Shown here piece by piece: positions 1 to 10,404 of a stretch of DNA of 64,000 nt. Origin of the DNA: Deltaproteobacteria bacterium (GTDB taxonomy: Bacteria > Bdellovibrionota > FAC87 > UBA2466); assembly GCA_016196825.1 (NCBI GenBank), contig JACPWY010000010.1, positions 1-64,000 on the forward strand, in the 5' to 3' direction. The notes under the pieces are model-generated. The model saw only the letters and a program-made list of their open reading frames with translations, searched no databases and was not told where the DNA came from. The position numbers were made by a program, and so were the translations under genes. Numbering within the stretch: the stretch's first letter is position 1; each line of letters starts with the position of its first letter.

Positions 1-116
1 CTGACGAAAGCCTCTCATTGCGTTTTGCCGTCTTACCGTGTTTGCTGTCTTCATGTGGCTCCTCTCCTATTCAATGCTCCGTGGACTTTGCCACGGGGGA
101 GCCACTCCTTCAAAGT

Positions 117-635
117 TCAGCTAGTTTTGATATATCCTCGGCCGCCCACCACAAAGATGCTGTCGGGATGCCCTTCAACCTTCACCACGGGGCGAGATAC
201 CGCTTTATCATCGAGTGCATTGACTGAAAAAATAACTCGCTTCGGCAACAGACCATGAGTCACAGCTGGCACTACGCAATGCGCTGCCGTTAAGATCAGA
301 TCGTCGGAGAGGATTATGCCGGATGCTTGACCATGGTGCGTCTTCCCTTCGTATTCCCACTCGTAATCCAAAGCCACAGTTTGCTTTGCTATCTCGTGAT
401 CTGGTGGCACCTCTTTGCCGCCGATAATCCAAGGCTTAACGGAATGTGAAAACGCTAACGCAGAAAAAAACAAAGAAAAAAATACAAAACGCACGTCCCC
501 TCCCCAATTCAAAAGTTTCCTACCACTACCAAAATCCTTTTCAAGAAAATTGAGTAAAACCCGGAACATTTTTCGGAGTGCAACTCTCAACAGGGCTAAC
601 CGCAGTCTCCAAGCTTGGATTCGAAAATATCGCAC
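117..635 (-). pseudogene. Truncated trypsin-like (S1) serine protease; only the N-terminal lobe remains
   Basis: ORF has a signal-like N-terminus, IIGG start and LTAAHC His motif, but stops before the Asp and Ser motifs (GDSGGP absent). Confidence 0.6.
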
Positions 636-676
636 TCAGCGCCAGACAGCTGAAATTGATGTTCGCTCGCTATCCC

Positions 677-1084
677 TCACCTAAGCGCCGTCAAAAAGTC
701 ATTTACCGTTTGAATAAGGATCCCGCCGGATTTCTTCGGTTGGTTCATGAATCGTCCGAAGTCCTTGAGATCTCCGGTGAGAAGATGAGAACACCCGGCC
801 TGCCGAGCCGAAAGAAAAATGGGGGTGTCTTTGGGAGGCAATTCGATCGGGCATTCTCCCTCTACGACTGTCGCAACGAGACCCATCCGCCCAACAATCT
901 TTTTGAGTTCTCCGACCCCCTTTGGAAACTTTATCGGCAGATTACGCTCAGCCTCCTCCATCGCCAGAACACAGGTCACTAACTTCCATCTTTCTGGGAC
1001 TTTCAGTCGTAGGAGAAACGCGGCCTTACCCGATGGGTTGTGAGCCGCCGTAAAGATCACGTTCGCGTCGAGGAATATCTTCAC
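677..1084 (-). CDS. PIN-domain toxin-like protein (VapC-like)
   Basis: MKIFLDANVIFTAA start; overlaps the upstream AbrB-type ORF by 4 bp; acidic residues in LTGDLKDF. Confidence 0.7.
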   Translation of the reverse strand: MKIFLDANVIFTAAHNPSGKAAFLLRLKVPERWKLVTCVLAMEEAERNLPIKFPKGVGELKKIVGRMGLVATVVEGECPIELPPKDTPIFLSARQAGCSHLLTGDLKDFGRFMNQPKKSGGILIQTVNDFLTALR

Positions 1085-1350
1085 GACCGCTTCGATAGCT
1101 TCTGCTGAAGTTTAGCCCGGATCGACTCTTCCAAATTATCTTGAGCATCCCAATCGGCGATTTCCGCGTCTGAGTATATTTCGATTTCCAAGACCGCTGC
1201 CGGTCGAAGCACAATCTCCCCTCCCCGTTCTTCGAGAGTAATGATCCCCCCAGCCTTCACCCCCAGCCTCTTTCGCAAGACTGACGGCAATGTGATCTGC
1301 CCCCGCGGCGACACTACAACACTCGATTTGGAGGGAGGGGACACAGTCAC
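1081..1350 (-). CDS. AbrB/SpoVT-type antitoxin
   Basis: VVVSPRGQITLPSVLRKRLGVKAGGIITLEERGGEIVLRP motif; overlaps the PIN gene. Confidence 0.75.
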   Translation of the reverse strand: MTVSPPSKSSVVVSPRGQITLPSVLRKRLGVKAGGIITLEERGGEIVLRPAAVLEIEIYSDAEIADWDAQDNLEESIRAKLQQKLSKRS

Positions 1351-1521
1351 CTACTTTCTGAATTTCAGTATATCGGAAAATCATTATTTCCGCAATATAG
1401 CCTCGGTCGCTCTTCTCTCCCAATGGAAATCAGGTTCGGCACCGCAAGATCGACTCGTAGTGCGATGTCACTCTATTGATCTCCTATTATTGTGGAAGCC
1501 TCTGTTAGGAGGGAATCCGGA

Positions 1522-1938
1522 ATGAAGGTATCAATGCTGCTTCTCTTTACCCTATGTGTGTTCATGAACGCCTCTCCCATGCCTATCTCGAAAACAGAAA
1601 ACGGCTTTCTGATAAAAACTGTCCTGTCCTACACCTCCAGTAGCGGCGTCATTGAGTCCGAGCGAGAATTCATTCTGCCCAAAAATAATACTTCTTGGAA
1701 TACGCTGGTAGACCCTAAAAATGGAGTTGCGTTAATTGGTCGGCTGGTGAAGTCCGATAAAAAGTCTATTCACATTGAATATATGATTTTAGACACAAAG
1801 AAAGCGAACGCAATTATTTCCACTCCCTCTATTGCCGCCCTTCTTGGTGAATCCGCCGAAATTGGCACTCAGACTGACACGGAACAAATCTCGATAAAAT
1901 TTCTAGCGAGTCGGACCGAGTACAAATCGGACAAATAG
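1522..1938 (+). CDS. Secreted hypothetical protein
   Basis: ORF with signal peptide MKVSMLLLFTLCVFMNASP; internal ATG at 1522 preferred. Confidence 0.5.
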   Translation: MKVSMLLLFTLCVFMNASPMPISKTENGFLIKTVLSYTSSSGVIESEREFILPKNNTSWNTLVDPKNGVALIGRLVKSDKKSIHIEYMILDTKKANAIISTPSIAALLGESAEIGTQTDTEQISIKFLASRTEYKSDK

Positions 1939-1993
1939 AGATTAGAAAGTCTGTCTTAAGACAGATTATTCATCGATCAATCGGACCGGGCTT

Positions 1994-2144
1994 AGAGCCT
2001 ATCCCAGAATCCAATCGTAGGGAGGGGCGAGCCAAAATAACTCGGATCGAGAACGCACAAGTGAGCCCCCGGAGGCGAGCGCGGAGGACGAAGAGCCGAG
2101 TTATTTTGGCCGTTCCGAGTAGAATGGATTCTGGGATAGGCTCT
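1994..2144. repeat. Structured inverted-repeat element, copy 1 (outer arms 1994-2016/2122-2144, inner arms 2031-2045/2096-2110, conserved core)
   Basis: Outer arms AGAGCCTATCCCAGAATCCAATC / GAATGGATTCTGGGATAGGCTCT; perfect inner arms GCCAAAATAACTCGG / CCGAGTTATTTTGGC; core shared with 16752-16929. Confidence 0.85.
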
Positions 2145-3313
2145 TAGCGCGCCAAGTTCTTCAGCTCTTCTACCTTGTCGAGCTTTTCCCAGGTGAAGCC
2201 CTTCGTCGAATTGCGGCCGAAGTGGCCGTACGCCGCCGTCTCTTCGTAGATGGGACGACACAGATCCAGCGCCTTGATGATGTCGGCCGGTTTGCAACCG
2301 AACAACTCCTTCACCGCGCCGGTGATCTTCTCTTCCGCCACGTTTGATGTATCAAAGTGAGTCACCATCAGGGACACCGGCTCCGCCACGCCGATGGCGT
2401 AGGCAAGCTGCACGAGGCAGCGTTTGGCCAGTCCGGCCGCGACGACGTTCTTTGCAATGTAGCGCGCCATATAGGAGGCCGAACGATCCACTTTTGAGGG
2501 ATCCTTGCCCGAGAAGGCGCCGCCGCCGTGCGCGCCGTGGCCACCGTAGGTATCAACGATGATTTTGCGACCGGTGAGGCCGCAATCGCCCATCGGTCCG
2601 CCAATAACGAATCGGCCCGTCGGGTTCACATAGATCTTAGTCTTGTTGTCGACCAGCTTCGTCGGGATCACCTTCGCGATCACCTCTTCATGGATGGCCG
2701 TCTTGAGATCCTCATACTTCACTTCCGGGGAGTGCTGGGTCGAAACGACAATGGCCTCAACACGTTTGGGAGATCCGTTCTCATACTGAACCGTCACCTG
2801 AGACTTCCCGTCTGGACGGAGAAAACCCAGTACACCGTCTTTGCGAACCTCGGCCAGACGCCGGGTGAGACGATGGGAGAAGGCCAGCGTAGCGGGCATA
2901 TACTCCGGGGTCTCATCACAGGCATACCCAAACATGCAGCCCTGATCGCCCGCGCCCATCTCCTTGAACATTCCTTCGCCTTCGGTCACGCCTTGCGAGA
3001 TATCGGCCGACTGTTTGCCAATCGCTGTGAGAACCGCACAGGTCTTGAAATCAAAACCCAATTCGTCATCGATATACCCAATGCGCTTGATTACATTGCG
3101 CGCAATGGTCGTGGGATCAAAAACAGCGTTAGTTGTGATCTCGCCACTCACAAAACACAGGCCCGTCGTAACAAGCGTTTCACACGCCACGCGGCCTCTC
3201 GGATCCTGCGCGAGCACCGCGTCGAGTACGGCATCAGAAATCTGATCGCACATCTTGTCGGGATGACCCTCTGTGACCGATTCAGACGTAAAAAGGCAGT
3301 TTTTTAGGTTCAT
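2144..3313 (-). CDS. metK: S-adenosylmethionine synthetase
   Basis: [69 protein letters not shown] motifs. Confidence 0.98.
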   Translation of the reverse strand: MNLKNCLFTSESVTEGHPDKMCDQISDAVLDAVLAQDPRGRVACETLVTTGLCFVSGEITTNAVFDPTTIARNVIKRIGYIDDELGFDFKTCAVLTAIGKQSADISQGVTEGEGMFKEMGAGDQGCMFGYACDETPEYMPATLAFSHRLTRRLAEVRKDGVLGFLRPDGKSQVTVQYENGSPKRVEAIVVSTQHSPEVKYEDLKTAIHEEVIAKVIPTKLVDNKTKIYVNPTGRFVIGGPMGDCGLTGRKIIVDTYGGHGAHGGGAFSGKDPSKVDRSASYMARYIAKNVVAAGLAKRCLVQLAYAIGVAEPVSLMVTHFDTSNVAEEKITGAVKELFGCKPADIIKALDLCRPIYEETAAYGHFGRNSTKGFTWEKLDKVEELKNLAR

Positions 3314-3410
3314 GATTTTCTCCCGATAAACCCCAGTAGAGTGCTAGCGGGGGGCAGAGTTGTCAAACCACAAGAGTCATGGAGAGCGGCTATTCTCTAG
3401 GAGATTCACG

Positions 3411-4781
3411 CTACTTACGGCGGGCGTTGGGCGGAGACATCTCATCGCCGAATTCATCAGATCCTGCACTGCTCTTACGCTTCCTCAAGGCAATCAGGGC
3501 GATGGCGAGAAGAAGAATCGCAGCGCCTACCGCGATGAAAAGAATATTCTGCGAGATGAGATCGGCGATTTCAACACTGTGCCCCTTCCCTTTCGGCGAA
3601 GGCGGAGGCACATCAGGCGGCGGAACCTGTGGTGGTGGCTCAAGCGCCTCGGTCTTGGGCGGCTGCGCTTCTTGGGCCGCTTGCGGTGGAGCGTTGGTCG
3701 CCACCTGCTGTGGCGGCTGCTGATTGGCTGATTGGTCCGGCGGCAAAGCTTTCTTCTGCGCGAATTGACCAGGGCCGGAGAAGGGGCTCAGGTCCGCCGG
3801 ATAGAGATTGATCTTAGTCCCTTCGGCAATCGTGTCGGGGCTCTTGATGCCATTCAAAACCGCAATTTCTTTCCAGCTCATCGGCGAGCCGTAATGCTTA
3901 CCCGCAATCTTCGATAGCCAGTCTCCCTTACCGATGGTGTAGGCCTCACCCGGAACATTTCTCTCCTGGTAAAAACTCTGCATGCTCTTGTCAGCGGGGT
4001 CGGCTGGCGATGCGTAGTAGATCAACCTGCCTGGCTTCCACACGCCCGGATTCCACTTCTTGAGTATGCTCGCCTGCCCGGCACCGCCCATCAGAAGCGT
4101 CGCCAGGCTTTGGAGAGTGTCTGCCTTGCGCAAGAAATAAAAACGGTTGAGCGAGGCATCTCCCTTGTGGATAGCCATCTTGGGTATGCGGGGGACTCGC
4201 GAGACGAATCCCGCTGACCCACCAGCTGATCCAATCGGGGATATTCCTTCGTGAGTCACCGAAGCACCATCGGCCGGAGTCGAGCCTGAAGGTGGAGCGT
4301 CGGTGGCCGCCACCTTGCCCATATCGATGTCTGGCGCCGGATTCTTGGCCTCGCCCTTGGTGGCGGGATTCTCAATCTCGCTGAGCATCTCGTCGCCGGA
4401 ACCATTCGGTTTGGCAGCGGCCTGATCCTCATTCTTGATTGAATCTTTGTCTTCGATCGTGGCCGTGTCGGGAGATCCTGTGGGTGAGGCCTCGGGGCTC
4501 GCGCTGACCTCAGAGGAGGGAGAGGCCTCGGCCGTTTGCTCTTCGGGAGGCGTGTCGGCCACGGCGGCCGTCAGATCGTCCGCCGGTTTGTCATCCTCTT
4601 GGGCCTCCGCCGAATTCTCGCCTTCGCCATCTGTCGGCGCATCGACCGAGATCTCAGAGCCATTCCCTTCAGAATCAAGCGATGCCTCGTCGGTGGCTCC
4701 CTTGTGGGCACACGACACAAACACGAGCAGCGATAGCGTCAGTGCACTCGTGAGAAACGGCATGAAGACATTTCTAAACAT
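3411..4781 (-). CDS. LysM-domain protein with acidic/proline-rich linkers and C-terminal transmembrane segment
   Basis: YTIGKGDWLSKIAGKHYGSPMSWKEIAVLNGI (LysM), lipoprotein-like N-terminus, hydrophobic C-terminus followed by RKRK. Confidence 0.75.
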   Translation of the reverse strand: MFRNVFMPFLTSALTLSLLVFVSCAHKGATDEASLDSEGNGSEISVDAPTDGEGENSAEAQEDDKPADDLTAAVADTPPEEQTAEASPSSEVSASPEASPTGSPDTATIEDKDSIKNEDQAAAKPNGSGDEMLSEIENPATKGEAKNPAPDIDMGKVAATDAPPSGSTPADGASVTHEGISPIGSAGGSAGFVSRVPRIPKMAIHKGDASLNRFYFLRKADTLQSLATLLMGGAGQASILKKWNPGVWKPGRLIYYASPADPADKSMQSFYQERNVPGEAYTIGKGDWLSKIAGKHYGSPMSWKEIAVLNGIKSPDTIAEGTKINLYPADLSPFSGPGQFAQKKALPPDQSANQQPPQQVATNAPPQAAQEAQPPKTEALEPPPQVPPPDVPPPSPKGKGHSVEIADLISQNILFIAVGAAILLLAIALIALRKRKSSAGSDEFGDEMSPPNARRK

Positions 4782-4924
4782 AGAGAAATAGAGCCCTGGT
4801 GGCCCTCGTAGTCACTCATCGGCCAAGATCCAGGAGGCCTTTACAAAGAAATGCGGTTTTTTCACGTTTGCCCGTCGAAAGGAGTGGTCTTTTGCGCTAG
4901 GTATCTGTATTTTTAGAGCTTCTC

Positions 4925-6583
4925 ATGGTGACGCATCGAGACACACTTCGTCTCGTACCGTTGGGCGGACTAGGCGAAATTGGAATGAACTGCCTGGTGC
5001 TCGAATGGCGCGATGAAATCATTTTGATCGATTGCGGAATTCAGTTCCCGGATGCCCGATACCCGGGAGCCGATCTCCTTGCCCCGGATTTTAGCTATCT
5101 CTCCGATCGCTGGAAAAAGGTGCGCGCAGTCGTGGTCACTCACGGCCACGACGATCACATCGGCGCAATTCCATTCCTGGCTCGAAATCGGGATATCGAT
5201 GTCTATTGCACGCCATTTCCGCGTGGTCTACTCGACAATAAACTTGATGAAATCAAGACCGAGTATGAGGTTCGTTTTCATAAGATCAAGCCGCGTAAGA
5301 AGTTCAAGATAGGCTCGTTTGAATTCGACCCAATCCCGGTCCAGCACTCCATCATCGAATCATTGGCTCTCTGCATCACAACTCCTGTAGGGCGTGTGAT
5401 TCACACCGGTGATTTCAAGCATGACCAAAATGAGATGGGGGACGAGGACGCCTTCGAAATCTTTGCGGGACTGGGTAAGGAGGGGGTGCGGCTCCTGCTT
5501 TCTGACAGCACCAACGCCGAGCGCACCGGCCACACGATATCCGAGGAGGATATCGAACAATCTTTCCAGACCCTTCTCACCAAGCAAAAGGGGCGAATCA
5601 TCATTGCCCTTTTCGCCTCAAATATCCGCCGCATCGAACGCCTTTTGAAAGTGATCCACAGCCAAGGAAAGCGCGTCGCGCTCGCGGGCCGCAGCATGAA
5701 CTCGTACACCAAGCTTGCCCACGCCCTTTCCGCACTGAATATCCCCGAGGATACTCTGGTTCCTCTCGCGAATATTCATGATATTCCAAAGAAAAACCTG
5801 GTTATCCTCTGCACCGGCAGCCAGGCGGAGCCTCAGTCGGCGCTTCTTCGGATGGCGACTGGAACCCACAAAGACGTTCAGGTCGACACGGGCGATCTCA
5901 TTATGTTGTCGAGTCGCTTCATCCCCGGGAATGAACGGGCCATCACCAACATGATCGATAACCTTTACCGAGCCGGCGCGGACGTTCTTTACGAAAGCAT
6001 CCATCAGATCCACGTTTCGGGCCACGGATTCCAGGACGAATTGATGATGATGCTCAATTCGGTAAAGCCGGAGTGCTTCATTCCCATTCACGGCGAGTAT
6101 CGCCACCTCGCCAAACACGCGCTACTCGCAGAACGCAGCGGTGTAAAACGCTCAAACATCCGCGTAATCGAGAACGGACAAATTGTCGAACTCAGTGCGA
6201 AGGTGATGGAACTCGGCGATCGCCTCAACATGCAGAAGACGGTGATCGTCGAAAATGAAGCGATGCACCGAAGTCCGGAGATCTTTTCCCAGCGGAACAG
6301 TTTGGCCAAAACCGGAATTGTCTTCTGCACATTCCTGATTGACCATCGAACGCACCGCCTTCTCATGGAACCTGTTGTCTCGGCCTACGGAGTTCTTTAC
6401 CGAGAGATCGAGACCGATCCCAATCTGATTTTGGACGAAGCGTCTCACGCGATGCGCAAACTCTATCGGAACGCCTCTAAGAGCGACGATTTCCTTGAGA
6501 CCGCGCGCATCGAGCTACGACGCTTCTTTAAGCAGCGTGCCAGCCACAAGCCCGTTGCGATCCCCCTGATGCTCGAAATCTGA
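4925..6583 (+). CDS. rnj: Ribonuclease J
   Basis: Metallo-beta-lactamase motif THGHDDHIGAIP; LGGLGEIGMNC; SGHG and IPIHGEYRHL motifs of RNase J. Confidence 0.93.
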   Translation: MVTHRDTLRLVPLGGLGEIGMNCLVLEWRDEIILIDCGIQFPDARYPGADLLAPDFSYLSDRWKKVRAVVVTHGHDDHIGAIPFLARNRDIDVYCTPFPRGLLDNKLDEIKTEYEVRFHKIKPRKKFKIGSFEFDPIPVQHSIIESLALCITTPVGRVIHTGDFKHDQNEMGDEDAFEIFAGLGKEGVRLLLSDSTNAERTGHTISEEDIEQSFQTLLTKQKGRIIIALFASNIRRIERLLKVIHSQGKRVALAGRSMNSYTKLAHALSALNIPEDTLVPLANIHDIPKKNLVILCTGSQAEPQSALLRMATGTHKDVQVDTGDLIMLSSRFIPGNERAITNMIDNLYRAGADVLYESIHQIHVSGHGFQDELMMMLNSVKPECFIPIHGEYRHLAKHALLAERSGVKRSNIRVIENGQIVELSAKVMELGDRLNMQKTVIVENEAMHRSPEIFSQRNSLAKTGIVFCTFLIDHRTHRLLMEPVVSAYGVLYREIETDPNLILDEASHAMRKLYRNASKSDDFLETARIELRRFFKQRASHKPVAIPLMLEI

Positions 6584-6646
6584 CTCGCCTTCACTCGTCG
6601 AATTGCCGATACGATCCTTGGGAATAGTCCCTTTTCGGGAAGCGTT

Positions 6647-7633
6647 ATGCAATTCTTTGAGATCCGCGTCAACTCCGTGATCACCAATGCCCCGCTCGAT
6701 TTTGATCTGTTTCTGACCGTCGGTGGAAAACCGGTGCTCTTTCGAAAGACTGGTGACGTGCTCACACGTGAGCGGGTGAAGATCCTCTTTCAACACGGCG
6801 GCGAAAAATTCTTAGTGCCGCTCGATCAGCGCACGCTGTATCTGGGCAGCTTGAAAAAAGCGGCGCACAACCCCGAAAACTCAACTGAGGAAAAGGGGAA
6901 ATTCCTCAAAGAGACCGCCTTCGTTCACGTAAATGATCTCTTCACGAAAAAAGATATTTCGCCAGTCGTCACCGAGGCCGAGGGGCTGGTCGAGGAGATG
7001 GTGAATTTTTTGACAAGCGACATCAACGCGACAAGTTCTCTCATGCGTCTTTCGGTGCACGATTACTACACCTACAACCACTGTGTGGATGTTTCAGTCT
7101 ATTCGATCGTTCTCGCCCGGCGCATCTATGGCGATTCCAGTAAGGAGGTGTTGATGGCCGCGGGACTCGGTGGATTGCTGCACGACATCGGAAAGAGAAA
7201 GGTCGACTGGGGCATTATCAATAAGAAATCACCTCTCACCACCGATGAATGGAAAGAGGTGAAGCGTCACCCCGAATACGGCCGCGAATTCCTCGAGGAG
7301 ATTCCCGCGATCCCCGATCGCACCAAGCTCATGGTCTATGAGCACCATGAGAATTTCGATGGCACCGGTTACCCGCGTGGCCTGAGGGAAGATCAGATTT
7401 CCGGGTTGGCGCGAATCGTCGCGATTGCCGATGTGTTTGATGCCTTAACGACGGATCGCTCGTACCACAAGGCGGTGAATCCCAAAGAGGCGATGGATAT
7501 GATGTTCGGAATGCAACCGGGAAAATTCGACCCCGATATCTTCCAGTCGTTCAATAAAAAGATCAAAAAGCAGACCGGCATGGAATTCGCGCCTGACTTT
7601 GATCCCTGCCAGCCCGGCCGCGTATTTAAGTGA
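6647..7633 (+). CDS. HD-GYP domain protein (putative c-di-GMP phosphodiesterase)
   Basis: LHDIGKRKV, HPEYGREFL, HHENFDGTGYPRGL, DVFDALTTDRSY. Confidence 0.9.
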   Translation: MQFFEIRVNSVITNAPLDFDLFLTVGGKPVLFRKTGDVLTRERVKILFQHGGEKFLVPLDQRTLYLGSLKKAAHNPENSTEEKGKFLKETAFVHVNDLFTKKDISPVVTEAEGLVEEMVNFLTSDINATSSLMRLSVHDYYTYNHCVDVSVYSIVLARRIYGDSSKEVLMAAGLGGLLHDIGKRKVDWGIINKKSPLTTDEWKEVKRHPEYGREFLEEIPAIPDRTKLMVYEHHENFDGTGYPRGLREDQISGLARIVAIADVFDALTTDRSYHKAVNPKEAMDMMFGMQPGKFDPDIFQSFNKKIKKQTGMEFAPDFDPCQPGRVFK

Positions 7634-7817
7634 TCTCCTGAAAAATCGGATCCTGTGAAGTAAGGTTTCCGCCCCTCCGGGTCCGAGACCCCATTTCATT
7701 GGGACCGGTTTTCCTGAGTTCGCCGTGATACGCGGCCAGTCGGCAGTAGGGAATTGGGAGAAATGGGGAAGAGGGCAATTGGGCGATATGAGGGGGGTTG
7801 TCCGGTATAATAGCGGG

Positions 7818-9065
7818 ATGGCAGAGAACAAGGTTTCGGGGTGGTCCGTGTTTACCAATCGGCGGATTGCGGTGACGTTGCTGTTGATGTTTTCGAGTTC
7901 GTTTCCGCTGCCGCTGACGGGAACCGGGACCACCTTCCAGGCCTGGCTCAAGGATTCCCATGTCGACATTCGCACCATCAGCCTGATGAGCCTCGTGGGA
8001 CTACCGTACAATTTTAAGTTCTTGTGGTCACCTCTTCTCGATCGATACCACCTGCCGTTTCTGAATCGGCGAACGGGGTGGATTGCCCTTTTTCAGGTAC
8101 TTCTCATCATCACGATCGGATCCATGGGATTTATCAACGCGAGTGAGGCGACGGGTATGGTTGTTTTCGTCGCGTTTATGATCGCCTTCTTCAGTGCGAG
8201 CCAAGACGTTGTGATCGATGCCTATCGGATCGATATTTTGCGGGCCGAAGAGCGAGGCGCGGGGGCTTCAATGGTGATGATTGGCGGACGACTCGCCTTT
8301 CTGACCGCGGGCGCGCTGGCGCTCGTGCTGGCCGATCACTTGCCGTGGCATCAGGTCTTTATGGTGATGGCGGCCTGTCTGCTCATCGGCCTTCTCACCT
8401 CGATCTTTTCGCCCAACCCCGAGGTCCCCGTCGAAGAGCCGAAAAGCCTGAAACAAGCGGTCGTCGAACCTTTTGTCTCCTTCTTTAAGACACCCGGCGC
8501 AGGTTACGTGATGGCCTTCTTGGTGACCTACAAACTCGCCGATCTGCTGGCGAGTGCGCTTCTCACGCCCTTTCTACTCGAGGTGGGGTTTGCCAAGACC
8601 GACATTGGTGCGGTGAACAAGGTGTTTGGGATGCTCTCCGCGATGGCGGGCGGGCTTGTCTGTGGCGCCGTGATTCCGAAGTTTGGCGTTTATAGAAGCC
8701 TCTGGGTCTTTGGACTTCTCCAGGCCGCTTCCAATTTCGTCTTCGTGGGGTTGGCGCTCCACGGCCACAGCTACCCCTGGATGGTCGCTGCCATTGGCGT
8801 GGAGAATTTCTGTGGCGGTATGGGAACGGCCGCTCTTGTCGCCTACATCATGAGTCTGTGTGACCGCCGCTTCTCGGCGACTCAGTTCGCACTGCTCTCA
8901 AGCCTCACTGCCACGGCTCGCACGGTCTTTGCCTCCGGCACCGGGTTTGCGGCAAATTACCTCGGCTGGCCCAAGTATTTTTTCTTCGCGGCCCTTTGCG
9001 CAGCCCCCGGACTTTGGCTCCTCTCCAAACTTCGCAATCTGGACGAGACTCCCTCCACGCCCTGA
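7818..9065 (+). CDS. AmpG-like MFS permease
   Basis: Multi-TM ORF; LPYNFKFLWSPLLDRY and SASQDVVIDAYRID motifs typical of AmpG; ATG at 7818 chosen over the ORF-track start. Confidence 0.82.
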   Translation: MAENKVSGWSVFTNRRIAVTLLLMFSSSFPLPLTGTGTTFQAWLKDSHVDIRTISLMSLVGLPYNFKFLWSPLLDRYHLPFLNRRTGWIALFQVLLIITIGSMGFINASEATGMVVFVAFMIAFFSASQDVVIDAYRIDILRAEERGAGASMVMIGGRLAFLTAGALALVLADHLPWHQVFMVMAACLLIGLLTSIFSPNPEVPVEEPKSLKQAVVEPFVSFFKTPGAGYVMAFLVTYKLADLLASALLTPFLLEVGFAKTDIGAVNKVFGMLSAMAGGLVCGAVIPKFGVYRSLWVFGLLQAASNFVFVGLALHGHSYPWMVAAIGVENFCGGMGTAALVAYIMSLCDRRFSATQFALLSSLTATARTVFASGTGFAANYLGWPKYFFFAALCAAPGLWLLSKLRNLDETPSTP

Positions 9066-10192
9066 AACGCGCGCATCAGGTTTTCGCCCAAGACTTTTTT
9101 CACGTCGGTATCGCTGTAGCCTCGCGCAGCGAGTTCCTTCGTCACAATCGGATAGGCCGCAACGCTATTCACGTCATCAGGAACGAGATCAATGCCGTCG
9201 AAATCGGAGCCCAGTCCCACATAATCGATGCCAGCCACATCTCGGATGTGATCGATGTGGTTGACAATGTCCCTGACGGTCGCCGTGGGAACGCGGCCTC
9301 GCCCGGCCCAGAGATCCCAGTCGGCCCGTTCACACTCATCGCCGAGCTCCATCACCATGGGCGGTCCGATCCGAACTCCATGACCGATGAAGGCAGGGTA
9401 GAAATTCACCATGATCACGCCGCCATTTTTCGCTACAAGCCGAAGGACGTCGTCCGGCACATTACGCACATGATCCTTGATCGCCCGAGCCGAGGAATGA
9501 GACGCCATGATCGGGGCCTTCGTCACCGCCAGCGCGGCCCGCATCGCCTTGGCGGAAACATGCGAAATATCGATGAACATCCCTAATCGATTCATCTCCC
9601 GCACCACCTCTTCGCCGAATTTCGTGAGCCCCACGCTCATCTCCAAATCGGTCGCGGCCTCCACCCAAGAGAGATTCTTCCAATGGGTGAGCGTCATGTA
9701 TCGCGCTCCTTTCTCGTAGAGATCGCGCAGTTTCTCAAGTGAGTTTTCGATCGAGTGCCCACCCTCGATGCCGATCATCGAAGCAATCTTGCCAGCCTTT
9801 CGGATCCGGCGAATGTCATCCGTGCCATTGGCGAATTCGAGATGGTCGGGATACTTCTCCACAAATCGATGAATGAGATCCATCTGCTCGAGCGTCATCG
9901 AGTAGCTGTCACCGGTCTGCATGGTTTCAGACGGCACATACGCCGACCAAAATTGCGCTCCGAGATTCCCCTTTTTCGCACGCACAAGATCCGTATGGAA
10001 ATGCTTCGCCGTTTGATCTTCGAGGAGATTAATCTTGGTGAGCCCCATGTCCCCCGCTTCCCTCAAATGCCAGGCGAGATCATTGTGACCATCCACGACC
10101 AGCGAAGAAAAATGCAACCCCTCCGGATTGCTAGCCGCCGTAGCCACGAAAGCAAAAATTCCGAGCAATAGAGAAACCATGATCTCCCCCAA
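8957..10192 (-). CDS. Membrane dipeptidase (peptidase M19), secreted
   Basis: VDGHNDLAWHLR, GIEGGHSIENS, DISHVSAKAM, SHSSARAI, GLGSDFDGID motifs. Confidence 0.9.
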   Translation of the reverse strand: MGEIMVSLLLGIFAFVATAASNPEGLHFSSLVVDGHNDLAWHLREAGDMGLTKINLLEDQTAKHFHTDLVRAKKGNLGAQFWSAYVPSETMQTGDSYSMTLEQMDLIHRFVEKYPDHLEFANGTDDIRRIRKAGKIASMIGIEGGHSIENSLEKLRDLYEKGARYMTLTHWKNLSWVEAATDLEMSVGLTKFGEEVVREMNRLGMFIDISHVSAKAMRAALAVTKAPIMASHSSARAIKDHVRNVPDDVLRLVAKNGGVIMVNFYPAFIGHGVRIGPPMVMELGDECERADWDLWAGRGRVPTATVRDIVNHIDHIRDVAGIDYVGLGSDFDGIDLVPDDVNSVAAYPIVTKELAARGYSDTDVKKVLGENLMRAFQGVEGVSSRLRSLERSQSPGAAQRAAKKKYLGQPR

Positions 10193-10404
10193 GTTGTTAG
10201 TTCACAAACGGCCGCGAAGCACTGGTCTGAAGAATACTGTAGATCGGTAACCTTCAAAGAGCGAATCCTCGAGAAGGAAGTACGCGTCACTGGGCTGCAC
10301 CGAAAGAAACAAACCCATCCACATCCCCCACCCCCAAAGCGGAATATCATACCCCCTCACACTTGCCGTCACACTCAATCTTTGGCAGGTTAGGGAGTCC
10401 AAAT

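Noticed and set aside
2528-3307. 259-aa plus-strand ORF antisense to metK
   Set aside because: Shadow ORF opposite an unmistakable metK; no recognisable motifs.
3314-3410. Possible SAM-sensing riboswitch upstream of metK
   Set aside because: Short leader with a plausible TTGACA promoter; I could not identify any known SAM riboswitch fold by eye.
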